Below are positions 36,001 to 44,480 of a DNA stretch of 64,000 nucleotides, in pieces. The stretch comes from Saturnia japonica (lineage: Eukaryota > Arthropoda > Insecta > Lepidoptera > Saturniidae), in NCBI GenBank assembly GCA_033032175.1, contig CM065307.1, positions 62,001-126,000 on the forward strand, written 5' to 3'. The position numbers were made by a program, and so were the translations under genes. Numbering within the stretch: the stretch's first letter is position 1; every line of letters begins with the position of its first letter. The notes beneath the pieces were generated by a model, which saw only the letters and a program-made list of their open reading frames with translations, searched no databases and was not told where the DNA came from.

Positions 36001-36440
36001 CCACCGCGCCCCCCGCGTACCCCCGCATGCCTCAGTGGCGGTCGTTACACCGACGCGACGCGCAACGCCAGCAAATAGTTGAGAGCTAATGTCAGCGGTA
36101 TCAATTCATTTCTTTGTAAATGTATATTGTGTTCTTGTGTGTTTGTGCAGTGGAGGTATCAGGCGTGTCGGGCGGCGCGCGGTCATCGCTCCCGCTTGGC
36201 TACTACATGCAGCATTCTATGAAGGTGGAGGAGCCGCCGCCGGCACACCTTGCTCACACGGGGCACACGGGGCACGGAACGCACGCGGGGCACACGGGGC
36301 ACGGAACGCACACAGGGCACGTGTCGCTCGGCACGCACGCTGGTCACCACGCGCTCTACGAGGAAGGCGAGTACAGACGCGCGACGCAGGAGCCGTCCGA
36401 GCGACTCGAGCGCCCGACGGTGGTTTCGCTGGGAAGCTGA
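23927..36440 (+). CDS. srp: GATA-type zinc-finger transcription factor (serpent / GATA-beta-like), spliced
   Basis: Eight exons join in phase: 23927-24054, 24136-24359, 24449-24512, then either 34061-34227 or 34468-34613, then 34925-35089, 35519-35618 and 36151-36440. This gives 379 residues (with the N finger) or 372 (with the cassette), lacking the initiator exon. Both GATA fingers fit C-x2-C-x17-C-x2-C. GATA factors bind WGATAR sites in the nucleus. Serpent controls fat body, blood and endoderm fate in Drosophila; Bombyx GATA-beta binds chorion promoters. [11 protein letters not shown] before the N finger, [10 protein letters not shown] after the C finger and the alternative N-finger exon favour serpent over pannier or GATAe, but paralogue choice rests on memory. 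The 9.5-kb intron, GC-rich flanks and GATA-site clusters suggest long-range and perhaps autoregulatory control. Confidence 0.85.
24136..24359 (+). CDS. srp: GATA gene, second recognised exon
   Basis: Acceptor 'gttatacag' at 24127-24135. The first two bases complete a Gly codon from the previous exon (phase 1). The peptide includes [20 protein letters not shown], then an acidic [26 protein letters not shown] and [19 protein letters not shown] end the exon at 24359, before GTACTG, because this keeps phase 0 into the next exon. The donor is weak. The stronger-looking GTGACG at 24376 would break the frame. Confidence 0.7.
24449..24512 (+). CDS. srp: GATA gene, small exon before the long intron
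   Basis: Acceptor 'gtttccag' ends at 24448. Donor GTGAGT at 24513 matches the consensus. It encodes [20 protein letters not shown] plus Ala, then a lone A of the next codon (phase 1). That A pairs with TC of the N-finger exon (Ile) or TG of the cassette (Met). The following intron is about 9.5 kb. Confidence 0.7.
24624..24876. mobile_element. MITE-like element in the long intron
   Basis: A 17-bp terminal inverted repeat with one mismatch: 'acggccgttttcaataa' at 24624-24640 and its inverse 'ttattgaaaacgcccgt' at 24860-24876. The total is about 253 bp, AT-rich and without coding capacity. It contains about ten GATA/TATC cores. No clear target duplication was seen. Confidence 0.55.
25301..25335 (+). 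repeat. Heptamer array (GGTGCGG)n
   Basis: Five contiguous heptamers, with 'gag' in place of 'gcg' in the second. The same motif appears at about 28617, 31374 and 52056, always G-rich on the + strand. Confidence 0.9.
26409..26534 (+). repeat. Nine perfect copies of a 14-bp unit
   Basis: Unit GACGCGCGACACAC, repeated nine times without a mismatch that I can see. The unit is two related heptamers (gacgcgc and gacacac). The CGCGCG and ACACAC blocks are alternating purine-pyrimidine. All frames through it are open, which produces false protein-like repeats. Confidence 0.97.
26905..26970 (+). mobile_element. Possible mariner scrap
   Basis: One frame reads [20 protein letters not shown] before a stop, resembling the mariner N-terminal block seen at 44115-44387 (GRPETLVDNEELKVVVKAD). 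The similarity covers only about 20 residues. Confidence 0.45.
27419..27513 (+). CDS. Candidate extra cassette exon of the GATA gene
   Basis: Acceptor 'cccttcag' ends at 27418. The frame entered in phase 1 reads [20 protein letters not shown], then Gly/Ser/Ala and PDPL, and a possible donor GTGTGA begins at 27514 in phase 0. Length is 95 bases, so phase in and out equal those of the two alternative exons downstream. The donor is poor and the reading frame is short and Gly-rich, so chance is possible. Confidence 0.3.
29991..30074 (+). repeat. Heptamer array (CGCCACA)n
   Basis: Ten perfect heptamers (29998-30067) with one diverged unit on each side. It is the inverse of the motif at 19579-19648. 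Confidence 0.95.
30880..30975 (-). repeat. Dispersed repeat block reading '[14 protein letters not shown]'
   Basis: The minus strand keeps the short frame [19 protein letters not shown]. It matches 54150-54235 (minus) and weaker blocks at 15430 and 18155 (plus). The frame conservation suggests a remnant of a mobile-element protein that I cannot name. Confidence 0.45.
31571..32455 (+). repeat. Composite repeat with embedded SINE, copy 2
   Basis: Begins 'actagcgaaccgtcccagct' and ends 'ggacagacagcggg'. It has the same structure as 18430-19405. It is the largest recognisable repeat inside the GATA-gene intron. Confidence 0.75.
31692..31945 (+). mobile_element. tRNA-derived SINE, copy 3
   Basis: A box 'tagcctagtgg' near 31698. 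B box GGTTCGATTCC at 31741-31751. Confidence 0.85.
34061..34227 (+). CDS. srp: GATA gene, N-finger exon (alternative A)
   Basis: Acceptor 'ttgcgtgcag' ends at 34060; donor GTACGT begins at 34228. It enters in phase 1 (two bases TC) and leaves in phase 0; 167 bases. It encodes [11 protein letters not shown], the finger CVNC-x17-CNAC with [13 protein letters not shown], then [19 protein letters not shown]. The LWRR and the NRPL tail are the canonical DNA-contact parts of GATA fingers. N fingers stabilise binding and contact FOG-type cofactors such as U-shaped. An open frame continues past the donor into the GC-rich intron but loses GATA-like sequence at once. Confidence 0.9.
34468..34613 (+). 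CDS. srp: GATA gene, finger-less cassette exon (alternative B)
   Basis: Acceptor 'ttggttacag' ends at 34467; donor GTACGT begins at 34614. It enters in phase 1 (two bases TG) and leaves in phase 0; 146 bases. The peptide has [20 protein letters not shown], an Ala/Pro/His-rich middle and SDYKQKKG at the end. No zinc finger. It has the same phase pair as the N-finger exon 240 bases upstream. Including both would shift the frame, so they should be used one or the other, giving one-finger and two-finger proteins as described for Drosophila serpent. Confidence 0.7.
34614..34924. other. Short intron before the C-finger exon
   Basis: Begins GTACGT and ends 'ggtgggtacag'. No other feature seen. Confidence 0.7.
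34925..35089 (+). CDS. srp: GATA gene, C-finger exon
   Basis: Acceptor 'gggtacag' ends at 34924; donor GTACAT begins at 35090. Phase 0 both sides, exactly 55 codons. It encodes [10 protein letters not shown], the finger CTNC-x17-CNAC with [16 protein letters not shown], then [20 protein letters not shown] plus Gln. The C finger is the main WGATAR-binding domain. The [10 protein letters not shown] tail is closest to what I recall of serpent; pannier and vertebrate GATA4/5/6 have GVNRPLxMRK. Confidence 0.93.
35155..35260 (+). repeat. Tail of a short dispersed element with (CAGA)n
   Basis: 'aaatcggttcagccgtttgt' followed by an 'agac' tetranucleotide run (about 35218-35245) is the usual end of short lepidopteran elements. 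It lies inside the intron after the C-finger exon. Confidence 0.65.
35519..35618 (+). CDS. srp: GATA gene, basic-tail exon
   Basis: Acceptor 'gttttacag' ends at 35518; donor GTAAGT begins at 35619. It enters in phase 0 and leaves in phase 1. It encodes [20 protein letters not shown] followed by [13 protein letters not shown]. The TRKRKPKN stretch is the basic region that extends C-finger contacts with DNA and acts as a nuclear localisation signal in this family. Confidence 0.9.
36151..36440 (+). CDS. srp: GATA gene, terminal coding exon
   Basis: Acceptor 'gtttgtgcag' ends at 36150. The first TG joins the T of the previous exon to make Leu. It encodes [31 protein letters not shown], a His/Thr/Gly repeat segment (about residues 36-68 of the exon) and ends RPTVVSLGS with TGA at 36438-36440. 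KVEEPPP resembles a sumoylation-type motif, though this is only a pattern. The His-rich run comes from an imperfect 'ggcacacgg'-type DNA repeat and is an odd addition. Confidence 0.85.
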
Positions 36441-36835
36441 GTCGCGAGCGACTCCCGTGCCTCGGAACAAAGCACGAATCTCGATCCGAATGCGGGATCA
36501 TCAACTAGAATCTCACTCGGCTAAGATTAGTGTAATGTCTTATGTCATAATGATTATGTACGTGTTAGCCAGCCAATGGCCAAGTCGGTCAGGTCACACA
36601 CAGTGGCTGTTAGTTAAACGCCGCACCGCACCGCATCGCATCGCATCGCATCGCATCGCATCGCAATCTATCTTCATTAACATGAACAACTCGACGCCTC
36701 ACTGCGTTGGGAGTTTCATTTGCATCCGCATATGAAGTTTGAGGCTCGTAGCTGAGCGACAAGAAAATGGCTCCGATATTATTTCTACATAATAATATAT
36801 TACATAATGTATAAATAAATACAATTTATATTTTT
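36441..36835 (+). other. srp: GATA gene 3' UTR, first likely poly(A) site
   Basis: Contains a (GCATC)n run at about 36633-36665. An AATAAA hexamer lies at 36814-36819 in an AT-rich context. Another AATAAA occurs at 38061-38066, so the transcript may be longer. Confidence 0.45.
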
Positions 36836-39182
36836 AATCGACGTTCCAAAGTTGTTATAATATTATGGGTTAGTTAGTCTAGGTTGATACCAACATTAGT
36901 AGTTAAGTGCGTGATCCTAAAGTGCTCAAATTGAATTTACATCGACGGTGACTTGACTACACGAATATTTAGATAATATTATTTTGTAAGACATAATATT
37001 GTAATGGCGGTCACTGTCTGCATGTTACACACTACAGTGTCTGCTGCTCACTTAACTGTTACCAAATAACGTGTAATAACTATGAGACCAAAACCATTTC
37101 CAAAATATTGCATTCCTAAATAGTTATTAAATTATATTACAATATATTATATGATATATGAAAATTTACATTACATATATTAAAATATTTTTATTAAAAG
37201 TACGCGTATGTGTGCGTGTACGTGTAACTGTAGAGTGTAGAGAGAGGCTGACTATAGATCTGTCTTTGTGTTGCTGTTGAACTGATTGAAGGTTATCTCG
37301 TCTTACAATATATTCTTGATACAACTCTGATAAGAAACTGATAATCAGTATCAGTTCTCTGAGATACAGATCTTATTTAATGTAATCTCCATGACTTCAA
37401 AACGCATTCCACGAATTTAACGAATTAGTTTATACTTAGTTTAAGAAGTACTGGACACTTGTTTAGAATGTACCCAGAGCAAACGAACTTCACGCTCTGT
37501 CAACATTACGTATAGGATACAGAATGCTTTCTAAAAATAAATAATCCATTACTTTCTACTACAAATTAAGATAATAAGACTGTATTCTAAAAAAAAAAAA
37601 AAACACAAATGGAACTTTGCTCAAATAATAAAACATATCTATAACATAATCGTGCCTCGGGTAATGCAAACGCAAAACTTTACTTTGTAACATTCCGGGA
37701 CATACACACAAAAGTTATTGGTATACCAACAGGTTATGCAGTTAATTAACATGTATATAACAAGGCATAATAGAAAAACATTTTTACAACTTTTTATCTC
37801 CATGTACAATTTACGAATGATATGTGTGAATATAAACTGTTATAATATGATACATAGTTATTGCATACAAGATATTATTGTCTGTTAAATATATCAAAGT
37901 ATGTTTAGTTAATTTTAAGTTAATCGTGTAACTGTAACTTTAAGATTGAACTTCGTAACCCTGCCAATGTGAATGACAATGGCCAGTACGTTAGCTCCTT
38001 CAAATATGAATGATAAATAATAATTATTAATGTTTTGTACATATAAAATCAATGTACATCAATAAAAAATATAAAGATTCTGTAAATGAATTAGCGCACG
38101 TGAAGAATGAGGACAAAATACAATCTGCAATATTATAATTGTAGTGCATTGCAATTAGTCTGTAAGGTCACTCGGTATTGATCTGCTTCATTGTTAAATA
38201 CAACATTTTAATTATTCTATGAATTGTTCAATACATTTTTATATTTTATGAATGTTATTATCTCTTTCTCCTTCTTTAATATTTAAATGAACTGGAACGA
38301 GTCAGGTGACGCGTCATTACGGTACTATACATGTTACTATGATAATAACTAAGAATGTAAAGATATATAATTTAGCCAATACGCCACCGAGACCGATATC
38401 GAAAGTTTAGAAATAAATAACGAAGTATGTGAGCCCCTACAAACTGTTAACCGAATGGCAAACGTAACGATCTTCGGTTTATTGTATGTGTCTCTATTAT
38501 AAATAGGTGCGAAACAATACAATGTTCAGTAACAAGACGGCAATGTACGCGTACCACGAAAGAGCAATATCGTTGATTCGCGTGCTTTTCAAATTATTGG
38601 TAGAAGGTTAATAAATAACCGGCGATACCCAAATATCGGCCTAATGATTATACCTAATAATAATATATAAACATCCCCGTGCTCCCAGATAAGTTCGGAC
38701 GCGACGTAAAGTAAGATGCAAATCACACAATCTATGTCCCGAGTAACGACAGTGTCTCGGTGGTTCGTAAGTTCTTGCCAATTCATAATAGCTTCGATAT
38801 GTTTTTTTACAAAATACATAATATTATACATTTTGTTACATAATATAGTTAGTTAACCATCCCCGATATGCGAGGGGTCGATGGCGCGGGCGGCGTCGCG
38901 AGGTGGTGGCGCTCCCCGTTCCCGTTACCTGACAAATTGATCTAAAAGAATTAAGACTTGCGTTAGTTATTGACTGTTGGTAAACTGTTTTAGAATATGT
39001 TGTAGATAAATATTTTGATTTTATTGTAACGTTGTTTGTCGCCGAAGGACTTTTTAATATGAAATGCATCTTCGCCAAATATAAATAACTACTAGTAGAT
39101 ATAGGCACAGCGCCGTGTGATGTATTTGTTATTTATGCGTTATATAGCTAGGTATATATATATATCAGTTGTTACGTAGTCC
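36836..39182. other. No gene recognised; possible extended 3' UTR or flank
   Basis: AT-rich, no repeats recognised. It has a dense set of GATA/TATC cores at 37325-37365, including 'actgataatcagta'. Confidence 0.4.
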
Positions 39183-39276
39183 GCAATGCGTAATGCGCAA
39201 TGCATAGTGCTCAATGCGTAATGCGTAATGCGTAATGCGCAATGCGTAATGCGCAATGCGTAGTGCGTACTGCGTA
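39183..39276 (+). repeat. Heptamer array (AATGCGY)n
   Basis: About 13 heptamers of 'aatgcgt' or 'aatgcgc', with diverged ends. Confidence 0.9.
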
Positions 39277-39739
39277 AACTACACGTCGCTATCCATAGAT
39301 TATATTTTTATGTAAATATTATTACCACATAAGCAATCCAAAGTACACTTTTACTAAATATAATGATAAAATTATCTCATTTGTTTTATTGTTCATTAAT
39401 CAATTAACAGGAACCACTGGATCGAAGGTCCCAATTCACATGCTGTTTGGTGAAGTGTGTCGTGTGTGGGATTACTGATATATAACCAGGTGTGCCTTTA
39501 ACCGTCTAGTAACCCGGTATTAAAATCATTCAAAAGCTAATTCGCTTTGTGTTTTACATTCGCTCAGTCTCTAGTAGTGCTGTGAGTAAACTGACACGAT
39601 GGCTGGCGACAGGTGCGGGCGGCCGGCTCGAAGCATTATGTGAGATCAACATGTTTGGATTATGTGGATATTCGATAATGTTTATATGATAATCACCCAA
39701 ATACTCAAGTGTATTGTTAGTTTTCTCTTGCCTGCAATA

Positions 39740-40363
39740 CCCTAGTATTTCAGACTGACTTGAGAGGGTGCTTTTGCGTTTGACGTCAAACTTCGACAAG
39801 CATCGGGGCCTTCTGAGTATCGGCTGACCGGGACGCTGCACTGTGTCACATCACGTCGGAGAGGCAGATGTGTTGCCATTTTACTGCGGCCGTAGCTCGT
39901 CATGGTCGGTTCAACGCCGCGGACGGACGGCTCCCGCCGTCTCCCCGTTGTCACCCTCGCCACACTAACTCTCTACCTACCTGCTCACACTATGAGGGCA
40001 TGGAGTCTGAGCCGCGTTCATTTTTGTCAATGGATTTAACCACGGCCGGATACGAAAGATCGAGGGGGATCTCATTGCGGATAAACGGCAAATGTTTCCG
40101 CTCCCTTCCCTAGCGTCATATCTATGCCAGCCGGAAGGCGAGGGTGTCGTGTCTCCTCTGTGGGTCACAGTGGCAAGGCCTTACGGTTTCCACCGTCAGC
40201 CGCCACGTCCCAGGCCGGTGTCTTTCGCCTGTAGACGTTTCACCGGTGCTCTCAACCCTTCCAGGATCCCGTCGGTCATATCGTCCTTAAGCCATTCAGT
40301 CATGAAAAAACAGAGTGCTAACCACCACTTCCAGGAACTGTGGGTAGCCAAGGGTTAACATTG
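39740..40363 (-). mobile_element. Probable LINE 3' region remnant
   Basis: A GC-rich block different from its surroundings. Read on the minus strand: 'catgactgaatggcttaagg', 'cgatatgaccgacgggatcc', 'tgaaacgtctacaggcgaaa', then 'cacgacaccctcgccttccg' and 'ttaaatccattgacaaaaat'. I recall similar text from the 3' regions of lepidopteran R1-type LINEs. No intact ORF. Confidence 0.4.
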
Positions 40364-40730
40364 GTGAAATTTGGTCTAATACTTTGATAATTGTTTTAAA
40401 CACTTTACTGATATTAAATTTGTTAAATTCATAGATGAAATCAAGTTGAGGTTTGCTAGCCCTCATGTACGTAAGTTGTACTGTACTGGTGCGCCAGGTC
40501 GTGTCGTCGTGTCGTCGCGTCGTTGCATGACATAGTGTACCTACTTACTGCCTGATGAGCTGACGAGCTGATACAACCTGATTTAACATCAACACTATAG
40601 TGTTTCTTAGCATCGACATAGGCAATACTACAGCTAAAAGTCGGTGTCGCAATCGCGATGGAAACGGCGCGGGGGCGGACGCAGGGGTGGAGGTGCGGGG
40701 GCGAGGTAAATGCACAATAAAACAATATGG
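40364..40730. other. No gene recognised
   Basis: AT-rich, then a GC-rich 'gcgggggcgaggt'-type patch. Confidence 0.4.
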
Positions 40731-40733
40731 TGG

Positions 40734-41464
40734 CTTATCAGCGGGCATCGCGCGTCACGTGCTGCGCCCTGGGGTCCTCGTCGCCCGCACGTCGCACCTC
40801 GCCTCTTTATTAGCTAAACACGAAAAATATTCGAGGAAAAAAACAACTGATAAGATCGCGTTGAGGTCGAGCGGCGCCCATCAATAATCCGACGATGTGT
40901 TCGAGGACAGATCCGGCGCCCCGCTTACCCAGCCCCCCCCCCCCCCCCGCTCCTCGCGCCAGCAACCGCACCGACACACACACTCGTGTAATCACTGAAT
41001 CACTCTTGGGCGACCGCTCTATCCTGGCGCGGCGAAGACACGAGGGGACGATGCTCCATATAAATATTAGCATAGCGCTCGTCGATTCCGGCGTCGGGTG
41101 CCGGGCAGTGTTTGCTGTGACTATCTACCGGCACCGGAACACCGGAATACACCGGTACAGTGTACCGGGGAGCCGCGAGCCGGCGAGTGCACTGAGCGCG
41201 CTGCGGAACACCTGTGTCCGCTAGATACAGTATCTAGTCAGATACGATTATCAAAACTATAAGATAACCGGTTACACATTAACGCTTAGTTAAGATAAAC
41301 GAGATAACAATTTGCATATCTAAAGAAAACCGCGATATCTATCACTACGACGAGGATGGGGTCGATGCACTCTGTCGAGACGCTCCTCCCGCTTCCTGCC
41401 TCGCGCCTTGCGCCTCGCGTCTCAAGAACTTATCGTATTCCTGTGGATATAATTGTTAGATAAG
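40734..41464. promoter_or_regulatory. Cluster of GATA-factor sites, candidate enhancer
   Basis: Matches to WGATAR: 40734-40740 (inverse), 40848-40854, 41248-41253 (inverse), 41262-41267, 41293-41298, 41302-41307 and 41459-41464. The four AGATAA copies between 41262 and 41464 share one orientation. A C homopolymer (about 40937-40950) separates the halves. It lies 4-5 kb downstream of the GATA gene. Confidence 0.35.
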
Positions 41465-42544
41465 TGATCAAACATGAAAATAGTAACAAATGTTGGTATT
41501 TCATAGACAGGTGACTACATTCTTAATAGAATGTTCAGAACTTGTTTAAAATTGTTGCTAGTATACTTTTGTTAGTGGCGAGGGGTGTCGTAAAGGTATG
41601 AAACTACGATGCCGTGCGCTGATCTAGTACTGCTCCTGCAGCAAGCATCTGGTTCGCCGCGGCATCACGCTGTGCATACGCACACAGACACGGGAAGAAC
41701 CTTTAATCAGCACACATTTTCAGTATCAGTTCACTATTTGGCGCGGGAAGCAAAAAGAAAAGTGATAGTACTAGGAGCGTGGGACTGTAATATAAACCCC
41801 AATAACCGCGAGAGCCGACGCGACGCTAGTGTATGCAACAGGCAGAGGGGGTGGTGGAGTGGGGGGTGATGAAGCGGAGCTGGCGAAATGGTGAACGTGT
41901 CGGACATACCCATACATATCTGTGACGAGATCTACTAGTATTAACTAGGTTACAAGATGTAAGATAAAGCAAAAGGCCCCAAACCCCGCCCCGCCCCGCC
42001 CCGCCTCGCTCCAATCCGCCGCGCCTCGCCTCGTCCCGCGTCGTCAGATACCTACGTGTACCTATTCACTGTAGAGATGTTGCGACATAGTCTGGTTATC
42101 TTGTGAAATGATTCATTATCGTGTTAGTTAAATTTGTTGTATTCACGTCGTGTTCAGCTGATCTCTCTCTGCTCTGCACAGCCTCTACAGCCTCTGTACT
42201 GCCGCTCTACCGCGTGCGCGTCGCTGTGTACTCTATGCGATAGAGGTAAATGGTTTGGTCATGGAATGGTACACAACTCCTGGAAGGAGCTGGTGCCCGT
42301 GAGTTCGCTCACATGACAATATTCCTGAGCTTCCAAAGGAAACTTCGTGTTTTATCTAGATTAAAAGTAGGCCGTCCTTTATTTCTTTTTAATTATAATT
42401 TGATTACTACTGCTTACTGCTTATCCCTACATAACATTATTTCTCTAGATGGTTTCTAGAGTTCATTCCCATATTAATTTAAAAACCACATTCAAATTGG
42501 TTCAAGTTATTTCCAAGGGACACGGGTTAACAATATTATTATAT
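41465..42544. other. No gene recognised
   Basis: Mixed composition with a (CCCCG)n run near 41985-42005. Confidence 0.4.
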
Positions 42545-43540
42545 ACTAGCTGATACCCGCAGCTTCAAAGAAATAAGTAGCGACCCGCCCCGGCTTTGCA
42601 CGGGTACAATTTTAAAAGTAGTGCATTTTATGTTTAAAAACGCCGGGTTTAGAGTTTACCGCTTTAATATTGACAGTTCATAATTTAATAACTATCCCAT
42701 TAGCCTAGTGATCCTAAACGCAACTGCTATGCTCGAGGTCCTAGGTTCGATTTATTTTCAGCTCGAGTAAAGTGTTTTTAGGTTTTCTATGAAATTCTCT
42801 GTAGCAGCTTGAAGTTTGGCTTTGTGCCCGATTAATGTCAATAGGCTCGCCCCCTATTACATGGGACTTAAAACGTACCTGAAAAACTGTGGGTGTACAC
42901 ATCTGCTTGACACTTCGGGGAAACAGGCGTGATGGTATGTTGTCGGTATGTAATAGTTACGAATTGTGCACTTAGCTCGCGTCGCTTAATTTATCATATG
43001 TTTTAGATAGGATTTCTTTGGTCGCGAATAATTTTGAATTCCTGATATCTTCTACGGTATTCATTTCAATGGAAAACTATAAGGAAGAATCTTAATCTAC
43101 ATTAAATTCTCAAGTTAACTAACAAACATTTCTGGATAAAGATTAATACCGTCTTAGAGAAAATAACTTCGCCAATAATGAAATATTTTTAATTATTATC
43201 TTGGAGATAAAAGTGGTTACTATGAATCAACCTTAGGAAATAGACATATACCATCCCAGACTCTTCACTAGGATTTTTGAAGAACTATAATTATTTAGAA
43301 CATTATTTACATAAGGTTTAGCCAGCTTAAGCCATCTTACAGAAAATCATTTTTGACGACTTCATTACAAATAATAATTGAATTTTCTCTACTATACAAA
43401 AACTTAATTGGATTGTATTATATATATAAACCTTTCGTAAAAAATTATCTAAATGTTAGTGAAAACCGCATTAAAATTCGTTGTGTAGTTCAAAAGATCT
43501 AAGCGTACAATTATGAACAGATAGCGGGAATTGACTTCAT
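42545..43540 (+). repeat. Composite repeat with embedded SINE, copy 3
   Basis: Starts 'ctagctgatacccgcagctt', has the same joint with the SINE as the copies at 18430 and 31571, and ends 'gaacagatagcggg'. Confidence 0.75.
42694..42955 (+). mobile_element. tRNA-derived SINE, copy 4
   Basis: A box 'tagcctagtga' near 42701. B box decayed to GGTTCGATTTA at 42745. Confidence 0.8.
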
Positions 43541-43899
43541 TTAATACTATGTATGTGGTTAGAAGATGTCCTGCGTCATAGTCGTTTATAGTAAGAACAT
43601 ACTATAGAAACGCGTCATATTCGCTTGTTTAGTAAGAACTACTCGCGAGGCTGAATGTTCAAATGAAATATGTATTAATGTCCTGAGTATATTTTCAAGA
43701 AAGCAATCCTTTGGGCAAGGGGGGCTTGCGTACGCGTTTTTTACTATATGCAATAGATATTTAAATCCCGTCATCATAGATAAATCATAAGTTGCAGTTC
43801 GCGCTACATAGATGCGTACGTCAGCGTACTATATCAAATCGGCTATCAAAATGACCGATTAGTCTAGGTTGTGCATATGGTATAGTACATATGGTGCAT

Positions 43900-44480
43900 T
43901 ATGGTTTGCAATCGTTGACAATACAGATCTGCCGTTATTGTCTCGCCAGATCTTAGAAATCTATAGACCATATATATACACCAGCACTACACCTGGGTTC
44001 AACCACTGTCATGAGCGTTTCCGATTGTCGTAAAGGATCCATTTGTCGTCACAAGTAACAATACGATTCTACATTCGCTCGTTATAATGACGGTTGAGTA
44101 ATGTAACGCAGCACTCAATGCGCGTTTGTTAGTACCCTTGCGGTACCCTTCATTTTTCTAATTGGTTTCAAGTAAATTAAAATTTTTTTATCACTGATAC
44201 TGAAGCCGGCCGCTAACTCTGACGTGGTTTGCGATGGATCCGCTTTCACGACCACCTTTAATTCTTCATTATCAACTAAGGTCTCCGGCCGTCCTCTGGG
44301 TTTGTTTCGTAGGTAAACATTTCCAGAACGAAAATGTTGGAACCAAAAACGTACCGTGCTTTCTTTTACAGAAGCTTCCCCGTACATTTAACTCATATTC
44401 GTAAATAACAAGATATTTTAAGTTTTCCATTTTATGAATAGAACGACGTGAAAGAAAAATCAAATGGTGCGAAAACAAAT
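43900..44480 (-). mobile_element. Mariner (family B) remnant, copy 2
   Basis: On the minus strand, the N-terminal helix-turn-helix (44387-44115) has YGEASVKESTVRFWFQHF, GNVYLRNKPRGRPE and DPSQTTSELAAGFSISDK. Further left come the first-Asp region and the DLYCQQ block (about 43915-43935). The catalytic middle is decayed and the C-terminal third is missing. Confidence 0.75.

Noticed and set aside
36089..36735. Overlapping ORFs in other frames and on the minus strand at the last GATA exon
   Set aside because: Shadows of the His-rich GC-rich repeat; only the frame ending at 36440 continues the spliced reading frame.
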